Assembly (NCBI RefSeq): GCF_000241265.1
Contig: NZ_BAEE01000033.1
Location: 1-33,105 of the forward strand
Origin: Gordonia araii NBRC 100433
Lineage (GTDB): Bacteria > Actinomycetota > Actinomycetes > Mycobacteriales > Mycobacteriaceae
Direction: 5' to 3'
DNA: 33,105 bases
The notes under the pieces were generated by a model. That model had not been told where the DNA came from, ran no database searches, and saw nothing but the letters and a program-made list of their open reading frames with translations. This document shows positions 9,601 to 17,244 of the stretch, piece by piece. A program made the position numbers and the translations under genes. Position 1 is the stretch's first letter. Each line of letters opens with the position of its first letter.

Positions 9601-9994
9601 GTTCCACGGGTACCTGACCGGCAGCATCGACTCGGTGCTGCGGGTGCGCGACGGTGACACGGCCCGATTCGTCGTGGTCGACTACAAGACCAACCGCATC
9701 CAGCCCGGCGATCTCGTCGCGGAGGTGTTCTCCACCGAGGCGATGGCGGCCGAGATGATGGACGCGCACTATCCGCTGCAGGCGTTGCTGTATTCGGTGG
9801 CGCTGCACCGCTATCTGCGGTGGCGGCTGCCCGGGTACACCCCGGAACAGCATCTGGGGCCTGTGCAGTATCACTTCGTGCGCGGCATGGTCGGGCCGGA
9901 GACCCCGCCCGGTTGCGGGGTGTTCCAGTGGGAGGTCCCCGCGCAGCTTGTTGTCGACCTGTCCGATCTGCTCGCGGGGGTGCGCGATGACTGA
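6611..9994 (+). CDS. recB: Exodeoxyribonuclease V subunit beta (RecB)
   Basis: This 1127-aa 3'-5' SF1 helicase and nuclease is the main motor and sole nuclease of RecBCD. Walker A ASAGTGKT ends at residue 28. Motif II VLVDEFQDTDPEQW lies near 260-273 and motif III LVGDPKQSIYAFRGA near 290. AVQLMTVHASKGLEFPIVY marks motif V and LLYVALTRARSQV motif VI. The C-terminal nuclease domain has GTLVHEVLE, IDSVLRV, the catalytic VVDYKTNRI (about 1020) and YPLQALLYSVAL. All key residues appear intact. The ATG overlaps the recC stop, and the 3' end overlaps recD by 8 nt, so the three subunits are probably translated together. Confidence 0.96.
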   Translation: MTPTPFTLADPLPTGTLVLEASAGTGKTYAIAALAVRFIAEGTPVSRLLMATFSNAASTELRDRTRARLRECADALADLDAARAGADPLIGLLADGETQEVALRRERLLAALSDFDAATMATTHTFCNRMLTVLGFLGERDQHYLLVEDVDDLARETGRDLYLKRFAGDPDPDFAFSTAEVVARDAVRNPTAVLAPADAASESGRTWVRFAQAVRERVRTRKRWSRLRTYDDLQGRLHEIITDDQWGAAACERIRDRYEVVLVDEFQDTDPEQWEILRRCFHGHRPMVLVGDPKQSIYAFRGAEVLSYLAAAHDADEQRDLTDNWRSDGPLVDALGAVLADAELGDPRIAVRPVRARHAESRLAGTSALRLRYFNRRDFTKHTQDGTTPLVGGVRDRIIDDVAADIAATLASGATILVDDGAGENERRIEPGDIAVLLRTNGTIEPLQRALGGYGIATVVTGGQSVFATDAARYWWYVLQALDKPSDARRVRLAALTPLLGVEPRDLDAGGDAGVGELAGDLARWARIFEDGGPAAMTSRLIADRTVAGRVLGLVDGERLLTDLLQLASLMGEHVAETGCGLSGLVTWLGESVADGAVAQQRRSSQTRRLDRDTAAVQLMTVHASKGLEFPIVYVPFGWDGVRPNRPKTFTFHDDRNVGHLDVGGERAPGHAERKRRAEAEAAGEELRLLYVALTRARSQVVAWWAPSTTTPGGAMHRVLFTALNRAAAARSGGRYPIPDAVPLTDDAGEEALLRDVAGLHPGITVEHAGTRPRPPRWRPPAPPAHGAALTVATFERDVDQTFRRTSYSAIVRAAHEAAHLGAVAEPETIVGSEPDDQVVRDGEVLDEPADDATTDTGPADEPPSGTPSLMNGLPFGARFGTLVHEVLENVDTSVPDRAAHVRELCEQGARRTAFDIDVEALSRALDGVLTTPIGFGDLWSVAPADRLSEMDFELPLADVGGGFDLASVAELMRRHLRDDDPLRPYADEVAGVSDERFHGYLTGSIDSVLRVRDGDTARFVVVDYKTNRIQPGDLVAEVFSTEAMAAEMMDAHYPLQALLYSVALHRYLRWRLPGYTPEQHLGPVQYHFVRGMVGPETPPGCGVFQWEVPAQLVVDLSDLLAGVRDD

Positions 9995-11861
9995 CGTCGT
10001 GGCCGACGACGGTGTGCTCGAGCCTGGCGCGGCCGATTTCGCGGCCGGGGAGACGGGGTTCCTGCGTCGATTCAACGAGGCCGGGGTGCTTACGTCGGCT
10101 GACATTCACGTCGCGCGGCGGCTCTCGGCGCTCTCGGACGGGGTGGCGCCCGACGAGGTGATGCTGGCCGCCGCCTTGGCCGTGCGAGCCGTGCGCACGG
10201 GATCGATCTGCGTCGCACTCGCGGACCTGGGCCTACTCGACCCAGATCCGGAGGACCCGTTGCCGTGGCCGAGCGTCGAGGCGATGGTCGCCGCGTTGCG
10301 GTCGAGCCCGCTGGTCGTCGGTGGGCGGTTCGGCCCGCTGCGGCCGCTCGCTCTCGTCGACTCCGACGACGGCCCGCTGGTCTATCTGCGCAAGTACTTC
10401 GAGCAGGAGCAGACGATTCGCCGGGTCGTCGATGCGCGTGCCGCGTCGACCCCCGCGGTCGACGTCAGGGCGGCGCGGGCCGCTATCGACGAGGTGTTCC
10501 TGCCTGGCGACGGCGATGTTCGCGAGGGGCCCGCGTACGACCGGCAACGGGCAGCGGCCGCGCTGGCCGCGACCTCGTGGACGACCGTGCTGGTCGGCGG
10601 CCCGGGCACCGGAAAGACGCACACCGTCGCGCGGATCCTCGCCGTGCTGGAACGCCTGATGGGCGGGAATCTGCGGATCGGGTTGTGCGCGCCGACCGGC
10701 CGGGCGGCGGCCCAGTTGCAGGCGTCGATCAACCGCTACGACGGGCTGGCGTCGACACCGGTCGCGCACACCGTGCACGCGCTGCTGGGAATCTGGCGCG
10801 ACGGCACCGTGCGCCACGGGCCGAACAATCGCTTGCCCTACGACGTGGTCGTCGTTGACGAAACCTCGATGCTGTCGGTGACGACGATGAGCCTGCTGCT
10901 GCAGGCCGTGCGGGAGGATACGCGGCTGATCCTCGTCGGGGACCCGCACCAACTCGTGTCGGTGGAGGCGGGCGCGGTGCTCACCGACCTGACCGACCGT
11001 GCGCTGCGGTCGACGGCGCCGCTGCCGCCGGCTTTCGCGGAGTTGGCCGGGTTGGCGGAGGCGGACTTCTCCGACGAGGAGAAGACGCAGCTGGGCGGCG
11101 GTGTTCTCACTCTGCGGTGGGGGTACCGCTACGGTTCGGCGATCGCGCGGGTTGCCGACGCGGTGAATCGGGGTGACGCCGACGCGGCGCTGGCGCTGAT
11201 CGAAGCGGACGGCGGTCATCACATCGACCTCGTCGGGCCGGACGAGGTCGACGACGTCCGGGCCGACACCGTCGCCTGGCTGTCGGCCCTGGACGCGGCG
11301 GGTTCGTCGGGTGATGCGCGCGCTGCGGTCACGGCGCTGGAGAGCTACCGCGTGCTCTGCGCGCACCGCGACGGCCGCTACGGCGTCGGCTGGTGGTCCC
11401 GGATCATCGATTCCTGGCGCGACGCGGGCCGTCGCGTGCCGCGCGGTCCGTGGCCGGTCGGCCAACCGCTCCTGGTGACCGCCACCGATCGGCGGCTCGG
11501 GATCTTCAACGGCGATACCGGGGTGGTCGTGTCCGACGAGCGCGGGGGAGACGTGACCGTGGCCTTTGACAAGCACGGCGACATCGTGACGCTGCACCCC
11601 TCGCAGCTCGCCGATGCGATCCCCGCCACGGCGATGACGATCCACCGCAGTCAGGGCAGCCAGTTCGACGTCGTGACGGTCGTGTTGCCGCCGTCGGAGT
11701 CGGCGCTGCTGACCAGAGAGCTGCTGTACACCGCGATCACACGTGCGCGGAAGCGCGTGCGGATTGTCGGGACACCGGAGTGGTTGCGAGCGGCCGTGGA
11801 TCGCCGTGTCGCCAGGGCGAGCGGTCTGCGCGGCGAGGTGCGCGAGCACGTGCGGGAGTAG
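9987..11861 (+). CDS. recD: Exodeoxyribonuclease V subunit alpha (RecD)
   Basis: This 624-aa 5'-3' SF1B helicase is the fast motor of RecBCD. Walker A GGPGTGKT is at residues 204-211, followed by the motif Ia region LCAPTGRAAAQLQ. Motif II VVVDETSML lies near 290 and LILVGDPHQLVSVEAG near 313. The C-terminal motifs AMTIHRSQGSQFDVV and LLYTAITRARKRVRIVG complete the helicase core. The first ~200 residues form the usual RecD N-terminal domain that contacts RecC. The ATG at 9987 overlaps the end of recB. It is the last gene of the operon and faces the convergent MinD-like gene across a repeat-rich gap. Confidence 0.95.
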   Translation: MTDVVADDGVLEPGAADFAAGETGFLRRFNEAGVLTSADIHVARRLSALSDGVAPDEVMLAAALAVRAVRTGSICVALADLGLLDPDPEDPLPWPSVEAMVAALRSSPLVVGGRFGPLRPLALVDSDDGPLVYLRKYFEQEQTIRRVVDARAASTPAVDVRAARAAIDEVFLPGDGDVREGPAYDRQRAAAALAATSWTTVLVGGPGTGKTHTVARILAVLERLMGGNLRIGLCAPTGRAAAQLQASINRYDGLASTPVAHTVHALLGIWRDGTVRHGPNNRLPYDVVVVDETSMLSVTTMSLLLQAVREDTRLILVGDPHQLVSVEAGAVLTDLTDRALRSTAPLPPAFAELAGLAEADFSDEEKTQLGGGVLTLRWGYRYGSAIARVADAVNRGDADAALALIEADGGHHIDLVGPDEVDDVRADTVAWLSALDAAGSSGDARAAVTALESYRVLCAHRDGRYGVGWWSRIIDSWRDAGRRVPRGPWPVGQPLLVTATDRRLGIFNGDTGVVVSDERGGDVTVAFDKHGDIVTLHPSQLADAIPATAMTIHRSQGSQFDVVTVVLPPSESALLTRELLYTAITRARKRVRIVGTPEWLRAAVDRRVARASGLRGEVREHVRE

Positions 11862-11878
11862 TCATCTCGGCGTGCGAT

Positions 11879-12225
11879 GGTCTCGATACGCCCGCTCGGC
11901 TAGCGCCTCGCCGGCCACTCGACCACCGTGGGGCTCATAGTGGTCGAGTGGTCCGACAAGTGGTCGAGTCGATCCAACGGGTGTTCGAGTGGGCCCAATG
12001 GGTGGTCGAGCGGGTCCGATGGGTGGTCGAGTGGGCCCAATGGGTGGTCGAGCGGGTCCGATGGGTGGTCGAGTGCCGACGAGCGGAGCGAGTCGGTGTA
12101 TCGAGACCTCCCCGGGCGAGATGTCCCGAAGGGTGGTCGGGGTCTCGCTACGACCGCTCCTACGTCGCGGTCACTCGACCCACCGGTGCCGGCGGAGCTT
12201 GCGACGCCGGTGTATCGAGACCACC
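11879..12225. repeat. Cluster of GGTCTCGATAC / GTATCGAGACC intergenic repeat elements
   Basis: This fills the gap between the convergent recD and MinD-like genes. An element opening with GGTCTCGATACG at 11879 and closing with CACTCGACCACC at 11928 recurs inverted at 12064-12108 (GGTGGTCGAGTG ... GTATCGAGACC). A degenerate pair follows (GGTCTCGCTACG at 12140-12151, GTATCGAGACC ending at 12222). From memory, similar motifs recur between genes in Gordonia-like actinobacteria. Complementary arms could fold into large hairpins in RNA and act as a two-way terminator. An open frame crosses the cluster but looks non-coding. Confidence 0.75.
11960..12064. repeat. Tandem array of five 21-bp units
   Basis: Five consecutive 21-bp units begin with GTGGTCGAG (GTGTTCGAG in the second). 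Units 3 and 5 are identical to each other. Units 2 and 4 differ only at one base in the leading motif. So two unit types alternate (core gcgggtccgatgg versus gtgggcccaatgg), as if a 42-bp dimer had been duplicated. A degenerate copy starts at 11940 and the flanking element at 12065 begins with the same motif. There are no spacers, so this is not CRISPR. Confidence 0.9.
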
Positions 12226-12242
12226 GCGACCCGATGTCGGAA

Positions 12243-13523
12243 CTAGTTGATCCGGCCCATGTCGTCGGCGATGGTCGCGCTGAGTTCGGTCAACGCTTGA
12301 CGCGCCGGACGTCCGACCTGGTCGAGGTCGACGATGGCGCCTTCGGCGAGATGCTCGTCGAACGGGATCTCGTGCACCGCGCGGCACTTGGTGAGGAAGT
12401 GCATGGCAAGTTGGTCGGCGTCGATGCGCGACGAGCCGGCCCGCGAGCTGCTGATGACCAGTACCGCGTTGGACACCAGGTGCCCGTACCCGTGGGAGTT
12501 CAGCCATTCGAGCGTCGCGTCGGCGCTGCGCGCGCCGTCGAGCGCGGGCGAGGTGACGAGGATGATCGAATGCGCCAGGTCGAGGACCCCGCGCATCGCC
12601 GAGTGGCTCAGTCCGGTTCCGCAGTCGGTCAGGATGATGTTGTAGTAGCGGCGCAGAATCGCCATGACCTGGCGGTACTCCTGCTCGCTGAACGACTCGG
12701 CTTGGGCCGGGTCGCGCTCGGAGGCCAGGACCTCTAGACGGTTGGGCGCCTGTGACGTATGTGCGCGAACGTCCGAGTAGCGCTGGATCGACTTGTCAGC
12801 GATGAGGTCGCGGACCGTCGAGTTGGTTTGCAACGGCACGCGCTGCGCCAGCGTCCCGAGGTCGGGGTTGGCGTCGACGGCGATGACGCGGTCGCCGCGC
12901 AGGGTCGCGAACGTCGCCCCGAGCCCAACGGTCGTCGTGGTCTTGCCGACGCCGCCTTTGAGCGAGAGGACCGCGATGCGGTAGTCGCCGCGGATCGGCT
13001 GGTTGACCCGCGCGAGGAGCTGCTCGTGGATGCTGGTCGTTTGTCGACGATTGCGGCCAAGAATGGCGGGTGCGTTGCGCCACCGTTGCCTAATGCTCGG
13101 CTTGCTCAACGACGAGAAGGAATTGAGGCCGGGTGATGGTCCAGGCTGGTAGGACGGCGGTTGGTGCTGCATCGGCGGTGGCCCGGCGGGCATCGGCGCT
13201 TGGCCCTGCGGCGGGCCGTAGGCACCTTGAGGGGTGGGTGGGCCGGCCATTGGCTGCGCAGGTTGCTGCGGTGGTGCCTGTTGCGGGACGGGCGGTGGCT
13301 GCGGCGCCTGCTGCTGACTGGGCGGTGCCGGCTGTCCGGGTGCGGCCTGCGGCGCGGGCCCCGCCTGCTCGGGGTGCCACTGGACTGGCCGCGGGCCGGA
13401 CGGCGGCTGGTGAGCCTGGACCGACGGCTGCTTGACGACCTCCGTCTGATCGTCGTCGTCTACTGGAACCCAGCTGGGCAGGGCAGCGGACTTCGCCGCG
13501 TCGTCCTGCTGGTCGTTGGTCAT
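12243..13523 (-). CDS. MinD/ParA-like ATPase with Pro/Gln-rich N-terminus (EspI-like)
   Basis: This 426-aa protein joins a disordered Pro/Gln-rich N-terminal region (about residues 30-145) to a MinD/ParA-type ATPase domain. The deviant Walker A KGGVGKTT is at 189-196, followed by RVIAVDANPDLGTLAQRV and the switch region IILTDCGTG. The layout resembles EspI (Rv3876) and related MinD-like proteins of mycobacterial ESX loci, so a role in ESX secretion or its regulation is possible but unproven. The start at 13523 has a strong GGAGGA ribosome binding site 6 nt upstream; longer starts are rejected. It is a paralog of the divergent gene at 13672 and lacks a ParB-like partner nearby. Confidence 0.82.
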   Translation of the reverse strand: MTNDQQDDAAKSAALPSWVPVDDDDQTEVVKQPSVQAHQPPSGPRPVQWHPEQAGPAPQAAPGQPAPPSQQQAPQPPPVPQQAPPQQPAQPMAGPPTPQGAYGPPQGQAPMPAGPPPMQHQPPSYQPGPSPGLNSFSSLSKPSIRQRWRNAPAILGRNRRQTTSIHEQLLARVNQPIRGDYRIAVLSLKGGVGKTTTTVGLGATFATLRGDRVIAVDANPDLGTLAQRVPLQTNSTVRDLIADKSIQRYSDVRAHTSQAPNRLEVLASERDPAQAESFSEQEYRQVMAILRRYYNIILTDCGTGLSHSAMRGVLDLAHSIILVTSPALDGARSADATLEWLNSHGYGHLVSNAVLVISSSRAGSSRIDADQLAMHFLTKCRAVHEIPFDEHLAEGAIVDLDQVGRPARQALTELSATIADDMGRIN

Positions 13524-13624
13524 GGGTTCCTCCCGGGTCGTGCGCAAACGGCCGATCGCGCGGCCGTATACCGCGTGGAACGGTACCACTGACCTGGGCC
13601 GAGCACCGGATCAGCAGGTATGGG

Positions 13625-13630
13625 TACACT
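13625..13630 (+). promoter_or_regulatory. Candidate -10 element for the rightward MinD-like gene
   Basis: TACACT, preceded by TGGG (extended -10-like), lies 41 nt upstream of the ATG at 13672 in the 148-nt divergent gap. It leaves room for a leader with the AAGGA ribosome binding site near 13664. The -35 region is poor. Confidence 0.35.
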
Positions 13631-13671
13631 CATGCCCGTTGTTCGATTTACCACCCGGGGGCAAGGAATCT

Positions 13672-15171
13672 ATGTCTGACGAGTACACCGACGACGCATT
13701 CGTGAACCCTCCGTGGCTCCAAGGGGCGTCCTCGGCACCGGCGAGTGCCGCGACCCAGCCTCCGCAGCCGCCCATGGTGCCGCTGCCGAAGCAGGAGTCT
13801 CCGGTCACACCGTCGAAGTCTCAGGAAGAAGAGAAACCGCAGGCCGTCGCACCTGTACAGCAGCAGGAATCGACTCCGGCAGCCGACGAGACGCCGAAGG
13901 AAGTGTCTGCCCCGGCGCCGGGGCAGGTCCCGCCGCCACCCGCGGTGCCGCCGGCGATGGTTCCCCAGGGCCCGCCGCCGCAAGGGATGCCTCCGCAAGG
14001 TCCGCCGTTCCAGCAGCCACCGATGCAACCGGGGCCGATGCCCCAGCCTCAGCAGATGCCGAACGGCTACGGAATTCCTGCTCCAGGCGTCCCGATGCAG
14101 GGGATGCCGCCGCAGAACGTCATTCATCCGATGCACCAACAGCACGGCCCCGGACCGCAGTACCCGGGTGGGCTGCAGGCGCCCCAGGAGCGCAAGCTCG
14201 CCCAGCAGGGGTGGCGCAAGGCGATCAATGCCGCGTCGGGCGGACTGATCCGGCTCGGCGAGAGCAAGGGGCAGCAGGAGGTGAATGCGCTCGTCGGGCG
14301 TGTGCGGGCACCGATCAGCGGCCAGTTCAACCTGGCGGTGCTCTCTCTCAAGGGCGGTGTCGGTAAGACGACGACGACGATCGGCATCGGCTCGGCGTTC
14401 GCGTCGCTGCGCGGTGACCGCGTGATCGCCGTCGACGCCAATCCGGACTTGGGGACGCTGGCAAGCCGTGTGCCGAGGCAGACGGCGTCGACCGTCCGGA
14501 CACTGCTGCACGCCCAGCGCACCGAAACGTACTCGGACGTGCGGATGCACACGTCGCAGGCTGTTTCGCGACTCGAAGTGCTCGCCTCCGAGCGCGACCC
14601 GGTGATCTCGGAGTCGTTCAGCGAGGACGAGTACCGCAAGGTCATCGCGATCTTGGAGCGGCACTACAACATCATCCTCACCGACTGCGGCACCGGTTTG
14701 ATGCACTCGGCGATGGGCGGCGTGCTGGATATCGCCGATTCACTGATCATCATCAGCTCGCCGGCCGTCGACGGCGCCGAGAGTGCGACGGCGACCCTGG
14801 ACTGGCTGAGCCTGCACGGCTACGAGAACCTGGTGCGCCAGGCCGTCGTCGTGATCTCGGCGTCGAAGCCGGGCAGCGCATTGATCGACCTGGACATGCT
14901 GACCCAGCACTTCCTGGGTCGGGTGCGCGCCGTGCAGATCATTCCCTATGACGAGCATCTGGCGGTCGGCAGCCACGTCGACCTGGACTCGCTGCACCGC
15001 AAGACCCGCACGGCGTTCCTGGAACTCGCCGCCACGGTTGCCGACTCGTTCGGCCAGCCCGCGGGCGCGTGGGGCCCGATGGGCCCGCCGATGATGCCGC
15101 AGAGTGGGTACGGGATGCCGGTCGTGCCGGAGCAGCAGATGCCGCCCGGGCCGCCTGCCGGTGCCGAATAG
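13672..15171 (+). CDS. MinD/ParA-like ATPase with Pro-rich N-terminus (EspI-like), second paralog
   Basis: This 499-aa protein has an acidic start (MSDEYTDDAFVNPPWLQGAS), a long Pro/Gln/Met-rich low-complexity region to about residue 175, a basic helical stretch and a MinD/ParA ATPase domain. Its deviant Walker A KGGVGKTT is at 227-234. RVIAVDANPDLGTLASRVP, RLEVLASERDPV and YNIILTDCGTGLMHSAM are nearly the same as in the divergent paralog. A short Gly/Pro/Met-rich tail follows the ATPase. The ATG at 13672 has an AAGGA ribosome binding site; an upstream frame to 13516 would run over the promoter region. EspI-like proteins accompany ESX systems, so a T7SS-linked role is inferred. Confidence 0.82.
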   Translation: MSDEYTDDAFVNPPWLQGASSAPASAATQPPQPPMVPLPKQESPVTPSKSQEEEKPQAVAPVQQQESTPAADETPKEVSAPAPGQVPPPPAVPPAMVPQGPPPQGMPPQGPPFQQPPMQPGPMPQPQQMPNGYGIPAPGVPMQGMPPQNVIHPMHQQHGPGPQYPGGLQAPQERKLAQQGWRKAINAASGGLIRLGESKGQQEVNALVGRVRAPISGQFNLAVLSLKGGVGKTTTTIGIGSAFASLRGDRVIAVDANPDLGTLASRVPRQTASTVRTLLHAQRTETYSDVRMHTSQAVSRLEVLASERDPVISESFSEDEYRKVIAILERHYNIILTDCGTGLMHSAMGGVLDIADSLIIISSPAVDGAESATATLDWLSLHGYENLVRQAVVVISASKPGSALIDLDMLTQHFLGRVRAVQIIPYDEHLAVGSHVDLDSLHRKTRTAFLELAATVADSFGQPAGAWGPMGPPMMPQSGYGMPVVPEQQMPPGPPAGAE

Positions 15172-15219
15172 CTGTATCGACCTCGCTTGAGGGCTGGGCG
15201 GGAACTGAGACCTGGATCT

Positions 15220-16328
15220 GTGGCCGACGTTAGCGACGACGAGGTGCGCCTCGCATGTCGGCGCGATGGACTGATTTGGGCTCTGGTTGTCCTTGTGCCG
15301 TTGGAAGCGCCACTCGCCTTTCTCCCGAGCAATATCTTCTCCGGCTTTCCAGGCGGCGTGGTGCTTGCGATGTGGCTTCTGCTCGTTGCCGTTGTTTTGG
15401 CAACTCTCGGATTCTCGTCGGGAATGCTTTGGTCTCGATCCCGATGGTTTTTGTTCGGCTATCAAATATCTGCGACGTCGCGCGGGATCATCATCGACAC
15501 CGGCCATCGCACGGAATTGTTGGCGTGGGATGAGATGGTCGTAACGCGCGAGGTGATCCCCCGTTCAAGAGCGCTATGGGTGTGCCGCGGGCGTATCCGG
15601 TTACCGGCCTCGGTGGTGAGGGTGTCATTCTTGAGCGCCGTCATCGTCTTCGGCGGTGCGGACGATGGAGTGACACGGCTAATGGACAGGTCGGGTCGGT
15701 CTTCATCCCGGAGGCGGGTTCGGAGAACCTTGACGACGGCATCGCCGCGCAGATCTGGCGGTTCCGGCCGGATCTCGCCGCGGCGCTGGGCATTGCCCAC
15801 GAATCCACCGACGATCCGAGCGCCAGCGATCCGCAAGATGAAGTGCAGGCCGAATGGGTGGATGCAGAGCCCGTCCCGGACGGAGTCGTGCACGAGGCGT
15901 TCGGGCACATCGTTGTCCAGGTGAACGGTCCGCGGGAAGTGACCGTGTCGGGCCAACTCCTTCCGCTGGTTCACGCGACCGGAACGCGCAAGAACGTCTC
16001 GCTGACCGTCGACGGACACCCTGTCGCCACCTACGGGGCGCGACGAGGTGTTGTCCTCACCGGCTACACCTCGTACCTGGCCGACACCGGCGAGAATCTG
16101 TTGACCTTGGAACGAAACGACGCAATACGCAGTTCTTGGGTGAGCTTGAAACGCGGGCGAGACTTCAAACGAATCGGTGTCGTCATTTCGCGTCGTCGGG
16201 GGTGGCTCGAACTATCCATCCGGGATCGGAGCGATGTCACGCCGGCCGAGCTCGCCGCCGGGGTAGCTATCGCCATGCTGATCGGCACGCGATCCTTCTC
16301 CCCGTTGAATATTCTCAACGGGATTTGA
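15220..16328 (+). pseudogene. Membrane protein with PH-like domain, frameshifted
   Basis: Two open frames together make one protein. The first, from GTG 15220, encodes two hydrophobic segments (DGLIWALVVLVPLEAPLAFL and VVLAMWLLLVAVVLATLGFS). A strand-rich stretch that looks like a bacterial PH-like domain follows (YQISATSRGIIIDTGHRTEL, then AVIVFGGADDGVTRLMDRSG). Near 15695-15703 the sense passes to another frame that continues VFIPEAGSENLDDGIAAQIW to the stop at 16328. Adding one G in ggtcggtcttc restores DRSGRVFIPEAG, so a one-base deletion is the simplest cause. The C-terminal part (VSLTVDGHPVATYG) is soluble and unrecognised. It may be a real pseudogene or a sequencing error. Confidence 0.65.
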
Positions 16329-16347
16329 AGATCGGCCCTGATCGGCG

Positions 16348-16378
16348 TTGTCCTGCAACTGGCACCGGTTGGTAGAGT
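16348..16378 (+). promoter_or_regulatory. Candidate promoter of the 269-aa helical-repeat gene
   Basis: TTGTCC (16348-16353) and TAGAGT (16373-16378) are separated by 19 nt, slightly long. A leader of about 30 nt would carry the GGGGAGAGG ribosome binding site before the GTG at 16416. Confidence 0.4.
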
Positions 16379-16415
16379 GCTTGACGATCGGCATATCCAG
16401 GGGAGAGGTTTGCGA

Positions 16416-17225
16416 GTGACCAGCGGTGAACACAATCAGGTACTTGAGCTGTGTGACGAGGGGCTGACCGCCGAGCTGGCGGGCAACCTCGCCGAGGCGA
16501 AGATCAGTTTTCAGCGGGCGTGGGATACCGCCGAGAATCCCTTTGAGCGTTGCGTCGCCGCCCACTACCTTGCTCGTCACCAGCCGACCGATGCCGAGGC
16601 GCTCGATTGGAATCTGCGAGCGCTGAGTTTCGCCGACGAGGTCCAGAACATCAACGACGTCAGCGACTATCTGCCAGCGCTCTATCTGAACGCAGCGGTC
16701 GGGCTGGTGCGAGCGGGGGAATTCGATCGGGCGCGAGACCTCTACCTGCTTGCTGCCGACGGCATAGAAGCGCCCGGTGTTGGCGTCCCGACGGAGTGGC
16801 TGTTCGTCCGCTATGGGCTACAGGCTGCGGGGTTCGTGCCGCAGGGGGAGTCGATGGAACTCCGCCGATTGATCGCGCGCCTACACGAGACGCAGAACTC
16901 AGAGGTGCTCGCAGCCATTTTGCCGGCGCACGTTACCAACACCGGTACCGATGGCGATGTCGCCGCGCTGACGAACGCCTTGAAAGGTGTTCTCATGGCC
17001 AGAGTGCTGGATGCGGACGAGCAGGATCTCCTTCGTCAAGCGTTGGATGCCGCGACTCGTCCTGAGCCGCCGGTAGCCGCCACCGGGGCTGTGGCATCCG
17101 CTGCCTCGACCGCTGGATCGGAGGCAGTCGGCGCCAACGTCAGCGTATCGGGAGCGAGTGCTACGGCCGCCGTGGCCTCCGTATCGGATGAAGAACCGAG
17201 TCCCGACGTCGATTTGCGGCTCTGA
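16416..17225 (+). CDS. Helical-repeat (TPR-like) protein
   Basis: This 269-aa protein has no signal peptide. Its first ~190 residues are amphipathic helices reminiscent of tetratricopeptide repeats (LTAELAGNLAEAKISFQRAW; ALYLNAAVGLVRAGEFDRAR). The last ~60 residues are Ala/Ser/Val-rich and probably disordered. TPR proteins usually scaffold protein contacts, and no enzyme motif is visible. The GTG at 16416 is chosen because the GGGGAGAGG ribosome binding site ends 7 nt upstream; a TTG two codons earlier is too close to it. It converges on the EspG-like gene with only 19 nt between the stops. Its position between MinD-like and ESX-type genes hints at a T7SS link, but this is inference. Confidence 0.7.
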   Translation: MTSGEHNQVLELCDEGLTAELAGNLAEAKISFQRAWDTAENPFERCVAAHYLARHQPTDAEALDWNLRALSFADEVQNINDVSDYLPALYLNAAVGLVRAGEFDRARDLYLLAADGIEAPGVGVPTEWLFVRYGLQAAGFVPQGESMELRRLIARLHETQNSEVLAAILPAHVTNTGTDGDVAALTNALKGVLMARVLDADEQDLLRQALDAATRPEPPVAATGAVASAASTAGSEAVGANVSVSGASATAAVASVSDEEPSPDVDLRL

Positions 17226-17244
17226 GGTGGCAGCCTGGCTCAGG

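Noticed and set aside
8303..10105. 600-codon minus-strand open frame across recB and the start of recD
   Set aside because: It crosses two real genes antisense and shows no family-like sequence.
11960..12064. Possible CRISPR array
   Set aside because: The units are contiguous with no unique spacers, there are no cas genes nearby, and the motif belongs to a dispersed intergenic repeat.
11928..12737. Plus-strand open frame through the 21-bp repeats encoding a WSSGPNG-type repeat peptide
   Set aside because: The frame stays open only because 21 is a multiple of three. It continues antisense into the MinD-like gene and has no ribosome binding site.
13648..14706. 352-codon minus-strand open frame in the second MinD-like gene
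   Set aside because: Antisense Arg/His/Leu-rich shadow of the Pro-rich coding region.
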